From: Leptotrichia hofstadii
GTDB taxonomy: Bacteria; Fusobacteriota; Fusobacteriia; Fusobacteriales; Leptotrichiaceae
NCBI RefSeq assembly: GCF_007990525.1
Contig: NZ_AP019823.1
Coordinates: 1,302,001 to 1,366,000 of the forward strand
Reading direction: 5' to 3'
Length of the DNA: 64,000 bases
The notes under the pieces are model-generated. The model made no database searches, was not told the origin of the DNA, and saw only the letters and a program-made list of their open reading frames with translations. A program made the position numbers and the translations under genes. Within the stretch, counting starts at the first letter, position 1. Each line of letters starts with the position of its first letter. Shown one piece after another: positions 52,959-62,871 of the stretch.

Positions 52959-52978
52959 CAAGGGGTTAATTCCCCTTG
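52959..52978. terminator. GC-rich hairpin after hisC (dispersed family)
   Basis: CAAGGGG pairs with CCCCTTG around a 6-nt loop, followed by TCAGAA. The same hairpin with the same flank is at 39185-39204. There is no U-run, so it may be a repeat element that stops or stabilises convergent transcripts. Confidence 0.6.
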
Positions 52979-52990
52979 TCAGAATACTGA

Positions 52991-53410
<420 letters not shown>

Positions 53411-53490
53411 TTAGAATATGTTAAATTACCCACAAAATTATAACACGATTTTTAATATTTCAAAACAAATTTCTTGTTTTTTGGTTAATC

Positions 53491-53519
53491 TTGAAAAAGA
53501 GAAAAAAATAGATTATACT
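53491..53519 (+). promoter_or_regulatory. hisB promoter
   Basis: TTGAAA (53491-53496), 17-bp spacer, TATACT (53514-53519), about 36 nt before the ATG. hisB is thus independent of the hisC transcript. Confidence 0.75.
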
Positions 53520-53554
53520 ATTTATAATTAAAGGTATAACGAAAGGATGAAGTT

Positions 53555-54145
53555 ATGAGAAAATCTAAAATTGAAAGAAATACATTTGAAACAAAAATAA
53601 AAGTTGAATTAAATATTGATGGAACTGGGAAATATGAGAATAATACAGGGGTTGGATTTTTGGACCATATGCTTGACTTGTTTGCGAAGCATGGGAGATT
53701 TGATTTGAAGGTTTATTGTGATGGGGATACGCAGGTGGATGATCATCATAGTACGGAGGATATTGGAATTGCATTGGGAAAATGTTTTTATGAGGCGTTA
53801 GGGGACTTGAAGGGTGTGAGAAGGTATGGGAACTTTCTTTTGCCGATGGATGAGGCTCTGACATTAGTTGCTGTTGATTTAAGCGGGAGATATTTTTTGA
53901 ATTTTGATGTGAATATTCCGACTGAGAAAGTTGGGACTTTTGATACCGAATTAGTGGAAGAGTTTTTTATTGGCTTTACACGGCATTTGAATGCGACGTT
54001 GCATATAAAGAATATGGCTGGGACAAATTCGCATCATATAATTGAGTCGATTTTTAAAGGAGTTGCTAGAGCTTTGGCAGAGGCTGTGAGTATTGATGAA
54101 AAGTATAAGGATGAGATTCCTTCGACTAAAGGGGTTTTGGTTTAA
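53555..54145 (+). CDS. hisB: Imidazoleglycerol-phosphate dehydratase HisB
   Basis: 196 residues, monofunctional form. Metal-binding His motifs are all visible: GFLDHMLDLFAKHGRFD, DDHHSTEDIGIALG, and GTNSHHIIESIFKG. GMDEALTLVAVDLSGR-like (LPMDEALTLVAVDLSGR) is conserved. Its 5' half has locally raised GC in a run of GGG-rich codons. The histidinol-phosphatase part of bifunctional HisB is absent and must be elsewhere. Confidence 0.95.
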   Translation: MRKSKIERNTFETKIKVELNIDGTGKYENNTGVGFLDHMLDLFAKHGRFDLKVYCDGDTQVDDHHSTEDIGIALGKCFYEALGDLKGVRRYGNFLLPMDEALTLVAVDLSGRYFLNFDVNIPTEKVGTFDTELVEEFFIGFTRHLNATLHIKNMAGTNSHHIIESIFKGVARALAEAVSIDEKYKDEIPSTKGVLV

Positions 54146-54336
54146 TGAGAATTAAGAAGATACTGTTTATAAGTATGTTTTCTTTGATGTGTTCAGTAAA
54201 TTCGTTTACCAAACCATTGTTTAATGAGAATGTAACAAAAGAATTAAAAGAAACCACAATAAATTTATTTATTGGAACTTCTTTTGAAAAAAATATCAAA
54301 AAAAAATTAGAAGATATAGAAAAAATAAAAATTTAA
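54145..54336 (+). CDS. Small exported peptide overlapping hisB
   Basis: 63 residues; ATG overlaps the hisB stop as TAATG. N-terminal signal-like segment (KKILFISMFSLMCSVNSF), then a short charged tail (TSFEKNIKKKLEDIEKI). It may be the truncated start of a larger exported protein whose remainder is gone, as the downstream region is decayed. Its codon use is normal. No family recognised. Confidence 0.55.
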   Translation: MRIKKILFISMFSLMCSVNSFTKPLFNENVTKELKETTINLFIGTSFEKNIKKKLEDIEKIKI

Positions 54337-54433
54337 GGGGAATAATATTAATTTATTTCCCCCAACAAATTATTTAGTTTTTTAAAATTATTGTTCCAAT
54401 AAAAAGTCTATAATTTTTTTTCTCTCAATTCCA

Positions 54434-54735
54434 TTATTGAGAATTTTTTAATCCTAAATCAAGAAGATAAAATTTTTCTTGTGTTTCTAAAATGGATTTT
54501 CCTTTTATGCCGTATCTTTGAACTTTTGAAATAATATAGGCATTTTCAAGTGCTTTTAGATAATTAAAGACTCAAAATTAATAAAAATAGTATTTTTCTT
54601 GTTTATCCCATTTTCTTCAAGTTCTTTAGATATTAATTTTAATACCATAGATTTGCCACTTCTACGCATACCAGTAATAACTTTTATTACAGGTTTATCC
54701 ATAAATTTTCTGATTTCTTTTAAATATTGTAAAGT
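54434..54735 (-). pseudogene. Internally deleted AAA_14/DUF4143 ATPase
   Basis: On the minus strand from an ATG at 54702 a frame reads IKVITGMRRSGKSMVLKL, the same Walker A region as the gene at 49920. After about 45 codons the frame shifts to one reading NYLKALENAYIISKVQRYGI, then KFYLLDLGLKNS, which corresponds to the start of the C-terminal domain of that gene. About 200 residues are missing between, and the tail is cut. A deletion-derived relic. Confidence 0.75.
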
Positions 54736-54831
54736 TTTTCAACTTATAAGAGAAAAAATATAAAAATTTGTAACTTATTTCTGTTATATAAGAAAAAATT
54801 ATCAAAAGTATTTCCCTATCTTTTTTTGAAA

Positions 54832-54849
54832 TTATATGATAAGATAAAA
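54832..54849 (+). promoter_or_regulatory. Shared promoter-like block upstream of the PLD/ATPase gene
   Basis: TTATATGATAAGATAAAA, identical over 18 nt to the block at 46531 before hisZ, also with a T7-G run upstream. It lies about 32 nt before the ATG at 54882. Confidence 0.5.
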
Positions 54850-54881
54850 TAAAACAATATTTTAAGAGGAAAAGTATAAAT

Positions 54882-57167
54882 ATGGAAGAAAAAGAAACGA
54901 TGAATATTAATGAAAATAGTAAAGAAAAAAATACATTGTTTACTATTTTGAATAATGAAAGAGTAGATTTGACGATTGAGGAAATTTTTGACAGTAATAG
55001 GTTTTATGAGATAAAGGCGGTTACATTTTCTGCTGAGGAAAGTTTTTTGAATAAATATTTGACTCCATTTAGAAGCGTTGACTTGATTATTGGGATACAG
55101 GATACTGATGTTCAGGCAAGAGGGATAATGGCTTTAAAAAATGAAACACGAAATCTGATTGAAAGTCAGAAACGAATTATAAAAAAGGAGCAGATTAAGT
55201 TTTTTGAGAATCTTTCGAGGGAAAATCAGGAAAATTGTGTTAAAGAAAAATGGAAATTACGAGTACCAATAAACTCAACAATTCATAGTAAATTTTATCT
55301 TTTGAGAAATGATTCTGAAACAAGGCTGATTTTGGGATCGGCCAATTTATCTTTTCAGGCTTTTTCAAATAAGAGAAATCAGTTTGAAAATATTATAATG
55401 TTTGACAATTCACAGTTATTCTATCAATTTGAAAAATACTTTGATGAAATAAGTTTGACTTGTACAGATTTTATTACTTCTGCAATAAAGAAAAAAGCAG
55501 AAAGTAAGATTAAAATTATGAATGAAAATATTGATAAAAATCAAGAAGAAATGTTTTCTGTAAAATTTACCAATGATGAAAGTGCAAAATTGCAAATAGA
55601 TATTTCAAAAGATGTCATTAAAAATTTGAATGAAGTTATCGTCAAGGAAGAAAATGAGGTTGCGTTGCCCATAATTGAAGAGATAAAGACAATTGATGAA
55701 ATACATAGAATAATTGAAAATGAGCAAAAGGAAGCTGTGGAAATTGAAAAATTTGCTTACGAATTGTCAGTTAATACTATTTCAAAACAAGCTAAAAAGA
55801 AGGAAAGTCTAATTGTAACTCCTGAAACGTTTGCCAAAAAGATAAAGCCTAAACTGGAAGTCAAAATTGCTGCGAGATTAAATCAAGCAACTCCAGAAAG
55901 AGAACTGCTGTTTTCAAAAGATACAGATCGTGGTTTTGGACGTTCGGGCTTATATATTGAAGAAAATGGCGACACTAAACCTTTTGGACAGAAGGCTGGG
56001 AAAGAAGAAATAAAAAACTCTGTTGAAAGCATTGTAAAATTAATTGATAATTACAAAAAATATGTTATTGATTACAATGATAATTACGGCTCAAGAATAC
56101 TTGAGATTATTTTGTATGCCTTTACCTCGCCTTTTATTCAGGATATAAGATTTAAGCTGGAATCTGATTCTGAAAAATTGGATGTTCCTCAGTTTCTTTT
56201 TATTGGAGGAACAGCAGGTTCAGGTAAAAGCAATTTGCTGCAAATATTACAAAAAATGCTGGGGCTTTCCAAATCAAAGCCTATTTTATACAACAACATT
56301 ATTCCAACAGGAAGGACAAAAAAAGCTGATACAATAACTCAAATTCAATTATGGATGAGTGAAAATAATGTCGCTCCGATTTTAATTGATGAAATAGACG
56401 AGGAATTTTTTTCAAATAAGGACAGAGGGAACAATCTCATTGTCAATGTTTCTAATCTTTCCACTTCCAATTATGATTTTACCCCATGCTTTATCGGAAC
56501 TACAAATGCGTTGGAATATTCGTTGCCTCAACGTTCGCAAAGAAGATCCTATTATGTAAAAAATGACAAAGTTTTTGACACAGAACTCAAGAAAAAATCT
56601 GTAAAAGCATATACAGAAGTGCTTGAAATGGTTAATGATACTCTTTTTCAAGATTTTGTAATTAGATTTGCAGAAAAATTGGCAGATGATAACTTGAACT
56701 GGAAAAATTATTCGCTTCATTCTTCGACGGGATTAATAGATTTTCTTTACTGGAGCCGTGAAATTTTTAAGGAATATTTTGAAATTGCTCAAACGGAAGT
56801 TCCCGCTTGGTTTCCTGAAACGAGATACGATGACACTGTGGAAAATAATCAGTCCTTATGGAGAAAACTGTATGAATATAATTACAGGGATTTTAAGCCA
56901 AAAGAAGACAAATCTGTTTATTTGTTTAAATTGAAAAGCCTGGATAGTGAAGATGCACAAAGTAACAGATACGGCACAAAAGTTCTTCCTTCAATAAAAT
57001 ATTTGAATGCATTGTCGCAAAAGTGTAAAAATGATAATAATTCTTCCGATATTATTGAAATAAAGATAAAAGAATTTCACGATTGGATAGGAGTGCCTGT
57101 TCCAAAAGAATTAGAACATAAAAAGACATTTTTTGACTTTTTCAAGAAGAATAAAAATGAAAAATAA
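54882..57167 (+). CDS. PLD-like nuclease domain fused to AAA-type ATPase, putative defence effector
   Basis: 761 residues, cytosolic. The N-terminal part (about 25-190) has a single phospholipase D-type HKD-like motif: H135-S-K137 in IHSKFYLLRND, then GSANLS (152-157) and NQFENII. PLD nucleases usually dimerise to join two such motifs. A charged linker (about 200-320) follows. The ATPase part has Walker A GTAGSGKS (443-450), Walker B LIDEID (501-506), a sensor-like CFIGTTNALE, and RSQRR as possible arginine finger. A helical C-terminus ends in a Lys-rich tail. I know no named system with this single-protein layout. It stands alone, just before a DUF1703-type gene and a type III-A CRISPR operon, which suggests antiviral function. 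Confidence 0.78.
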   Translation: MEEKETMNINENSKEKNTLFTILNNERVDLTIEEIFDSNRFYEIKAVTFSAEESFLNKYLTPFRSVDLIIGIQDTDVQARGIMALKNETRNLIESQKRIIKKEQIKFFENLSRENQENCVKEKWKLRVPINSTIHSKFYLLRNDSETRLILGSANLSFQAFSNKRNQFENIIMFDNSQLFYQFEKYFDEISLTCTDFITSAIKKKAESKIKIMNENIDKNQEEMFSVKFTNDESAKLQIDISKDVIKNLNEVIVKEENEVALPIIEEIKTIDEIHRIIENEQKEAVEIEKFAYELSVNTISKQAKKKESLIVTPETFAKKIKPKLEVKIAARLNQATPERELLFSKDTDRGFGRSGLYIEENGDTKPFGQKAGKEEIKNSVESIVKLIDNYKKYVIDYNDNYGSRILEIILYAFTSPFIQDIRFKLESDSEKLDVPQFLFIGGTAGSGKSNLLQILQKMLGLSKSKPILYNNIIPTGRTKKADTITQIQLWMSENNVAPILIDEIDEEFFSNKDRGNNLIVNVSNLSTSNYDFTPCFIGTTNALEYSLPQRSQRRSYYVKNDKVFDTELKKKSVKAYTEVLEMVNDTLFQDFVIRFAEKLADDNLNWKNYSLHSSTGLIDFLYWSREIFKEYFEIAQTEVPAWFPETRYDDTVENNQSLWRKLYEYNYRDFKPKEDKSVYLFKLKSLDSEDAQSNRYGTKVLPSIKYLNALSQKCKNDNNSSDIIEIKIKEFHDWIGVPVPKELEHKKTFFDFFKKNKNEK

Positions 57168-57254
57168 TATATTTTATAACAATTTTCTGAATTGTAGCAG
57201 TTTAATTTTTTGATATGATTCAATTAATAAAAAATGGAAGGAAAAGGTTTAATT

Positions 57255-58922
57255 ATGAAAGAAAAAAATATGAAAAAAAAGAAAAAAGGACTAGCAATAG
57301 GAAAATCCGATTTTAAGGAAATAATAACACGAAATGCTTATTATATTGACAAAACTAAATTTATAGAAGAAATAATAGAGGATTTATCAGAAGTTAAATT
57401 ATTTACAAGGCCCAGAAGATTTGGAAAAACCTTAAATTTATCAATGCTGAAATACTTTTTTGATGTGGAAAATTCTGAAGAAAATAAAAAGTTATTTGAG
57501 AACCTGTATATTTCTAAAAGCGAGTATATGGAACATCAGGGACAAAATTCAGTGATTTTTATAAGCATGAAAAATGCTGAAGCAGAAAGTTGGGAAGATA
57601 GCTTTTCAAATATTAAAAATCTTATTTCAGATTTATATGATAAATTTGAGTATATTTCTAAAAATTTTAAAAAAAGAGATTTAGTTGAATTTGAAAAAAT
57701 ATGGATAAAAAAAGAAGAGGCTGATTGGGAGAGTTCAATAAAAAATCTATCAAGATATTTATATGAATATTATGGTAAAAAAGTAATTATTTTAATAGAT
57801 GAATACGATACTCCCATGACAAGTGCGTGGAATGAGGGATATTATGAAAAGTCACGAAGATTTTTTAAAAGTTTTTACTCAAATGCGTTAAAGGATAATG
57901 AATATTTGGAATTTTCGGTTGTAACAGGGATACTTAGGGTGGCAAAGGAAGGGATATTTTCTGGTTTGAATAATTTGAAAACTTATACAGTTTTGAATAA
58001 TAAATATGCAGAAAGTTTTGGTCTGATTGAAACAGAAGTAAAAAATGCTTTGGAATATTATGGATTAGACAAAAATATTGAAGAAGTGAGAAAATGGTAT
58101 AATGGCTATAAGTTCGGAAATATTCAAATTTATAATCCGTGGAGTATAATTAATTATCTCGATGAAAAAGAAATCAATGTTTATTGGATAAACACTTCTG
58201 ATAACAGACTGATACATTCAGCAATAGAAAATTCTAATAAAGAATTATTTGACGAGTTAAAGGATTTATTTAATAATGGAACGACAGAACAGACTGTTAT
58301 GGCCTCCTCAAATATGGATAATTTGAAGGATCCGGAAGAAGTGTGGCAATTATTACTTTTTGGAGGTTATTTAACTGTTGAAGAAAAAGTAGCTATGAAT
58401 GAGTATACTTTAAAATTGCCAAATTATGAGATAAAAACATTTTTTAAAGATATGTTTGTCCAGAATCTGGGTGGTTCAAGCAGATTTAAAGAAATGATAA
58501 AAGCATTTAAAAATCTTGAAATTGAAAAATTTGAAGAAATTTTGAATGAAATATTTTTAGTGTCAATGAGCTATTATGATACTTCTAAAACAGAAAAACC
58601 ATATCATACATTAATTTTAGGAATGATGTTGTATCTTGACAGCGAATATACAGTTTTGTCAAATAATGAAACAGGGTATGGAAGGAACGATTTAGCTTTG
58701 GAGCCGATAAATAAAAATAATATAGGATATATTTTTGAGTTTAAAGTGGCTAAAACTGGAGAAGAACTTGAAATAAAAGTAAAAGAAGCATTGAATCAAA
58801 TTGAACATAAAAAATATCCTGTAATGCTAAAAGAAAAAGGAGTAAAGGAAATTGTATATATGGGAATGGCATTTTATGGGAAAAAAGTTAAAGTGGAATG
58901 TAAAATAGTGAAAAATAGTTGA
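57255..58922 (+). CDS. DUF1703-type protein: AAA-like ATPase with PD-(D/E)XK nuclease-like domain
   Basis: 555 residues. The N-terminal AAA-ATPase-like domain (ATP site TRPRRFGKT, 51-59; IGKSDFKEII and YYIDKT are its signatures). Walker B IILIDEYDTP has D182 and E183. The C-terminal PD-(D/E)XK-type domain has YGRNDLALEP and YIFEFKVAKTGEE (Asp, then E-x-K). The family is abundant and multicopy in Fusobacteriota; its role is unknown, with a nuclease function inferred. The ATG at 57255 with AAGGAAAAGG upstream is preferred to 57234. A terminator follows, so it is transcribed separately from csm1. Confidence 0.88.
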   Translation: MKEKNMKKKKKGLAIGKSDFKEIITRNAYYIDKTKFIEEIIEDLSEVKLFTRPRRFGKTLNLSMLKYFFDVENSEENKKLFENLYISKSEYMEHQGQNSVIFISMKNAEAESWEDSFSNIKNLISDLYDKFEYISKNFKKRDLVEFEKIWIKKEEADWESSIKNLSRYLYEYYGKKVIILIDEYDTPMTSAWNEGYYEKSRRFFKSFYSNALKDNEYLEFSVVTGILRVAKEGIFSGLNNLKTYTVLNNKYAESFGLIETEVKNALEYYGLDKNIEEVRKWYNGYKFGNIQIYNPWSIINYLDEKEINVYWINTSDNRLIHSAIENSNKELFDELKDLFNNGTTEQTVMASSNMDNLKDPEEVWQLLLFGGYLTVEEKVAMNEYTLKLPNYEIKTFFKDMFVQNLGGSSRFKEMIKAFKNLEIEKFEEILNEIFLVSMSYYDTSKTEKPYHTLILGMMLYLDSEYTVLSNNETGYGRNDLALEPINKNNIGYIFEFKVAKTGEELEIKVKEALNQIEHKKYPVMLKEKGVKEIVYMGMAFYGKKVKVECKIVKNS

Positions 58923-58928
58923 TTATAT

Positions 58929-58967
58929 GAAGCACAAAAAGAGGTAGTTATATTTTGCTTCTTTTTT
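58929..58967 (+). terminator. Terminator between the DUF1703 gene and csm1
   Basis: GAAGCA (58929-58934) pairs with TGCTTC (58956-58961), the stem extended by AAAA/TTTT with a bulge, then TTTTTT. Confidence 0.75.
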
Positions 58968-59011
58968 GCATATATAAAAAAAATAAATTTGAAAGTTGGA
59001 GAAAGTAAAGT

Positions 59012-61696
59012 ATGGATGAGAAATTAATTAATCTTCAAATAGGAGCTTTGTTACATGATGTTGGAAAAATAGTACGAAGGGCTGGTGTAAGCAGTAAGAG
59101 ACATTCTATTGCAGGAGCTGATTATTTGGAGAAAGAAGAATTGCTAGATGTAGAAAAATATAAAGAAATTTATGATATGATAAAGTATCATCATAATGAA
59201 GAAATAAATGAAAAAATGAAAGAAAATGAAAAATTAGATGATGATTCTTTGGCGTATCTTATATACGAAGCTGATAATATTGCATCGGGAGTGGATAGAG
59301 TAAACTATGATGACGAAATAAGTGATGAAGGAGATAAGAAAAAAGGTAAAAAAAAAGAAGGTTTGCCATTAAATTCAATATTTAATAGACTTAATGTTCA
59401 GAAAAATAATATAGAAAAAAATTTTAAATCTTTAAAATACGATAGACTTAGTTTTAATATTCCAAAGAAAAAAATAAATGAAAAGAAAATAGAAAAGGAA
59501 GAATATTTAGATAATGTATTAAAGCAACTAAAAGAAGATTTGGAAGAAATGAAGCAAAAGAATATTTTGACACCTGAAAAATTAAATTCGGTATTGGAAG
59601 AAAGTTGTATATATTTTCCCTCAAGTTCGTATGTAGATTATCCTGATGTTTCTTATTATGATCATGTAAAATTAACAGCAGCAGTTGCTTCGTGCATGTA
59701 TCTTTATGATATTGAAAAACAAAATAACAAAATAAATTATAAAGATACATACTTTAAGAAAAACCAAAAAAAAGAAAGGGAAAAAACAAAATTTCTATTT
59801 GTATCTAGTGAATTTACAGGAATACAAAATTTTATTTATACAATTACATCTAAAATGGCTATGAAATCATTGAGAGGACGATCATTTTACTTGGAACTTT
59901 TTATTGAGCATATAATAGATGAAATTTTAGAATCACTTAATTTATCAAGAGTGAATTTAGTTTATTCGGCAGGAAGTCAATTTTATATGTTGTTGCCAAA
60001 TATTCCTGAAACTGTGGAAATTTTAGAAGAGTATAAAAAAATAATAAATGATTTTCTTTTGAAAGAACTCGGGACATCGGTTTATTATGAAATTTCATAT
60101 ACTGAAACAAATGCCGAAGAATTAGGAAATGGCTTGAGCCAAGAGATAAAAAAAGAAAATAAAATTAAAGAAATTTTCAAAAGAAATTCTATTGAAACTT
60201 CTAGAAAAAAACTTAACAGATATTCTCAACAACAATTGGAAAAACTATTTAATGAAAATAGTGATTTGAATAAAATTCATAATGACACAAAAGAATGTGT
60301 TATTTGTAAAAAATCTGAAAAAGAAGAAATTTTAATAAAAAATTCTCAAAATGAAAATAATGGAAATCTTGAAATATGCGATTCTTGTAAAAATTATATC
60401 CAATTAGGTAAAGATATTTCAAAATCGTTTCATTTGCAAGATAAAAGAGTATTTTTTGTAGAGGAGAATTGTAATGAAAATAGTAGTAAGTTAAAATTTC
60501 CAAAATATCCAGAAGGATTTGCAGAAATAAGTTTTAAAAAATTTAAAACAGTTGAAGAAGTAGAAAAGGAGAGTGACAAATTTTATAGATTTTATTCAAT
60601 AAATGATGATTATTTTGGAAAAGGAAATTCGAGAAATATTAAAGTTGGAAATTATAATATAAAATCAATAAATGAAGAAAAAGAAAATAGCCTTATTGAA
60701 TTTTCGGAACTAGTTAAAAAGAGTAAAGGAATTGAAAGACTTGCTGTGTTAAGAGCGGACATTGATAATTTGGGAACTTTATTTCAAACAGGTTTTGAAG
60801 ATAGGGGATTTGTTAATATAGATGGAGAAAAAGAACCGTATAAATTTGTAAGATTCTCAAAAACAGTAGTTTTGTCAAGATATTTGTCTGATTTCTTTAA
60901 AAGAGTGATAAATTTGATATTAGAAAGAAAAAATTTGACCGATGAAAAGAATGAATTGTTTAAAGAATACTGTAATATAATAACGGAAAGAACAAAAGAA
61001 AAAACAGAGGGAAGAAATATTGTGCTAGTGTATTCTGGTGGAGATGATGTTTTTGCAATTGGGACTTGGAACGATATTATTGAATTTTCTGTTGATTTAA
61101 GAACGGCATTTAAAGAACTTTCAAGTGATAGAGTTACATTGTCGGCAGGAATAGGATTTTTTGATGAAAATTATCCGATATTTCAAATGGCACAAAAAAC
61201 AGGAGAATTAGAAAAACTTGCAAAATCATATAATGAAAATAAAATTTACAAAACTGCAAAAGATGCTATTGCATTATTTGGAGTGGAAAAAAATGACAAA
61301 TTAAACCATGTTTATAAATGGGATGATTTTATAGGAAAAGTTTTAAATGAAAAATATAAATATTTGAAATCTAGGATTAGTTTGGATGAAAATGAAGAGA
61401 CAGAAAAAGTGTTTGTAGGAAAGTCAAAATGGTATAGTCTTATGAATCTTATAAGAAGCCAGTTTGAAGAAAAAGAAAATGAAAAACATAGAATTGATAT
61501 TGCTCGATTTGCCTACACAATTACAAGAATAAAATATGATAAACAAAATGAAAAACAGGAAAAAAATTATTTAGATTTGAAAAAACAGCTGTTTGAATGG
61601 ATAAAAAATGAAGAAGATGCAAAACAATTATTGACGGCAATAAATATATTGATTTATGAGTATAGAGATAGAGAAAAAAATGAGGAGTCGAAATAA
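59012..61696 (+). CDS. csm1: Type III-A CRISPR Cas10/Csm1
   Basis: 894 residues, the signature subunit of the Csm complex. The N-terminal HD nuclease domain has LLHDVGKIV (H14-D15) and a downstream YHHNEE. A zinc-binding CxxC pair (CVICKK and ICDSCKN) lies near residues 430-460. The Palm 2 cyclase motif is intact: SGGDD at 675-679, so ATP conversion to cyclic oligoadenylate is expected when target RNA is bound. The first Palm domain (FVSSEFTGIQNFIY) and helical domain D4 are present. GGAGAAAG upstream. It begins the csm operon; no cas6 or array precedes it. Confidence 0.96.
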   Translation: MDEKLINLQIGALLHDVGKIVRRAGVSSKRHSIAGADYLEKEELLDVEKYKEIYDMIKYHHNEEINEKMKENEKLDDDSLAYLIYEADNIASGVDRVNYDDEISDEGDKKKGKKKEGLPLNSIFNRLNVQKNNIEKNFKSLKYDRLSFNIPKKKINEKKIEKEEYLDNVLKQLKEDLEEMKQKNILTPEKLNSVLEESCIYFPSSSYVDYPDVSYYDHVKLTAAVASCMYLYDIEKQNNKINYKDTYFKKNQKKEREKTKFLFVSSEFTGIQNFIYTITSKMAMKSLRGRSFYLELFIEHIIDEILESLNLSRVNLVYSAGSQFYMLLPNIPETVEILEEYKKIINDFLLKELGTSVYYEISYTETNAEELGNGLSQEIKKENKIKEIFKRNSIETSRKKLNRYSQQQLEKLFNENSDLNKIHNDTKECVICKKSEKEEILIKNSQNENNGNLEICDSCKNYIQLGKDISKSFHLQDKRVFFVEENCNENSSKLKFPKYPEGFAEISFKKFKTVEEVEKESDKFYRFYSINDDYFGKGNSRNIKVGNYNIKSINEEKENSLIEFSELVKKSKGIERLAVLRADIDNLGTLFQTGFEDRGFVNIDGEKEPYKFVRFSKTVVLSRYLSDFFKRVINLILERKNLTDEKNELFKEYCNIITERTKEKTEGRNIVLVYSGGDDVFAIGTWNDIIEFSVDLRTAFKELSSDRVTLSAGIGFFDENYPIFQMAQKTGELEKLAKSYNENKIYKTAKDAIALFGVEKNDKLNHVYKWDDFIGKVLNEKYKYLKSRISLDENEETEKVFVGKSKWYSLMNLIRSQFEEKENEKHRIDIARFAYTITRIKYDKQNEKQEKNYLDLKKQLFEWIKNEEDAKQLLTAINILIYEYRDREKNEESK

Positions 61697-61697
61697 A

Positions 61698-62102
61698 ATG
61701 GAAAAAGTAGAAAAAATATTAATAGATTATATTAAAGAAAAATATACCAAAAATGATAAAAATTCTATTGAAATTGAAGAAATCGCCAAGAAAATTAAAG
61801 ATAAAATTTTTAGTACAACACAGTTAAGATTATTGTTGTCAAATTCAGTAATAGTAAAAAATAAAATATCTTCAAAGGTACTAAAGAAAGAAGACAACTT
61901 ATCAGATAAATTATTAAACGATGTAAAATATCTTTTAATAAAACATACATATCAATGTGGTAGAGAATCTAAAGTAAAGGAATTTGATAAAAAATTTGAA
62001 ATTTCGGAAAAATTAAAAAAAATAAAAACAAAAGAAGATTTTGATAGATTTTACCGTTATTTAGAAGAAATAGTAGCATATGTGAAATATTATATTGGAT
62101 AA
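61698..62102 (+). CDS. csm2: Type III-A CRISPR Csm2 (small subunit)
   Basis: 134 residues, helical Cas11-type small subunit that lines the target RNA along the Csm complex. Typical features: TTQLRLLLSNS, YLLIKHTYQCGRE (Arg-rich contact region), and FDRFYRYLEEIVAYVKYY at the C-terminus. The ATG at 61698, 1 nt after the csm1 stop, has GAGGAG upstream. An earlier in-frame ATG would lie inside csm1. Confidence 0.92.
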   Translation: MEKVEKILIDYIKEKYTKNDKNSIEIEEIAKKIKDKIFSTTQLRLLLSNSVIVKNKISSKVLKKEDNLSDKLLNDVKYLLIKHTYQCGRESKVKEFDKKFEISEKLKKIKTKEDFDRFYRYLEEIVAYVKYYIG

Positions 62103-62139
62103 TAGAACTGAAAATAAAAAATAGGAGTGAAAAATAGTT

Positions 62140-62862
62140 ATGAATACATTAAAAGGAAAATTTATTATAACAGGGAAAATAAAAGTTTTAACAGGGCTTC
62201 ATATAGGAACATCTGGAGATTTTTCGGCGATAGGAGCGGTAGATAACATTGTAATTAGAGATACTGTTACGAATAAACCGATAATACCAGGATCTTCGTT
62301 AAAAGGAAAAATGAGATATTTACTTTCGAGAACTAAGTATAATGACAATTCTACATTAACAATGCCGAGTATAAAAAAGGAAAGTGATAATATTAAAAGA
62401 TTATTTGGAGCTTCTGAAAAACCAATAACTTTATCAAGATTACAATTTTGTGATATGTTACTTAGTGAAAAAGAGTATGAAAGGGATGTGGAATTTGATT
62501 TGCCATATACAGAAATAAAATATGAAAATACAATAGATAGGGGAACTGGTGTTGCAAATCCAAGACAGCAGGAAAGAGTTCCAGCAGGTTCGGAATTCGA
62601 TTTTAGATTGATTTATAATGTTGAAAATGCAGAAAAGATGGAAGAAGAAGTAAAACAAGATTTTGAAAATATACTTTTGATGTTTGAATTGCTTGAAGAT
62701 GATTATTTGGGAGGACATGGAACTAGAGGATATGGTCGTGTTAAATTTGAGGATTTAAAATTGACAGAAAAAGTGTATATAAAAGAAAATGAAGATGATA
62801 TTGAATATTTGAAATCAGAAATTCAAAATATTAAAGATTTTAGCGTAAGATTTGGAGAGTAG
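62140..62862 (+). CDS. csm3: Type III-A CRISPR Csm3 (Cas7-type backbone, target-RNA nuclease)
   Basis: 240 residues, RAMP fold. GLHIGTSGDFSAIGAVDN contains the conserved Asp (D35) that cuts target RNA every six nucleotides. PIIPGSSLKGKMRYL is the RAMP signature and GGHGTRGYGRV the glycine-rich loop near the C-terminus. Several copies are expected per complex. 37 nt after csm2; ribosome site AGGAG. Confidence 0.95.
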   Translation: MNTLKGKFIITGKIKVLTGLHIGTSGDFSAIGAVDNIVIRDTVTNKPIIPGSSLKGKMRYLLSRTKYNDNSTLTMPSIKKESDNIKRLFGASEKPITLSRLQFCDMLLSEKEYERDVEFDLPYTEIKYENTIDRGTGVANPRQQERVPAGSEFDFRLIYNVENAEKMEEEVKQDFENILLMFELLEDDYLGGHGTRGYGRVKFEDLKLTEKVYIKENEDDIEYLKSEIQNIKDFSVRFGE

Positions 62863-62871
62863 GAGAGAATA

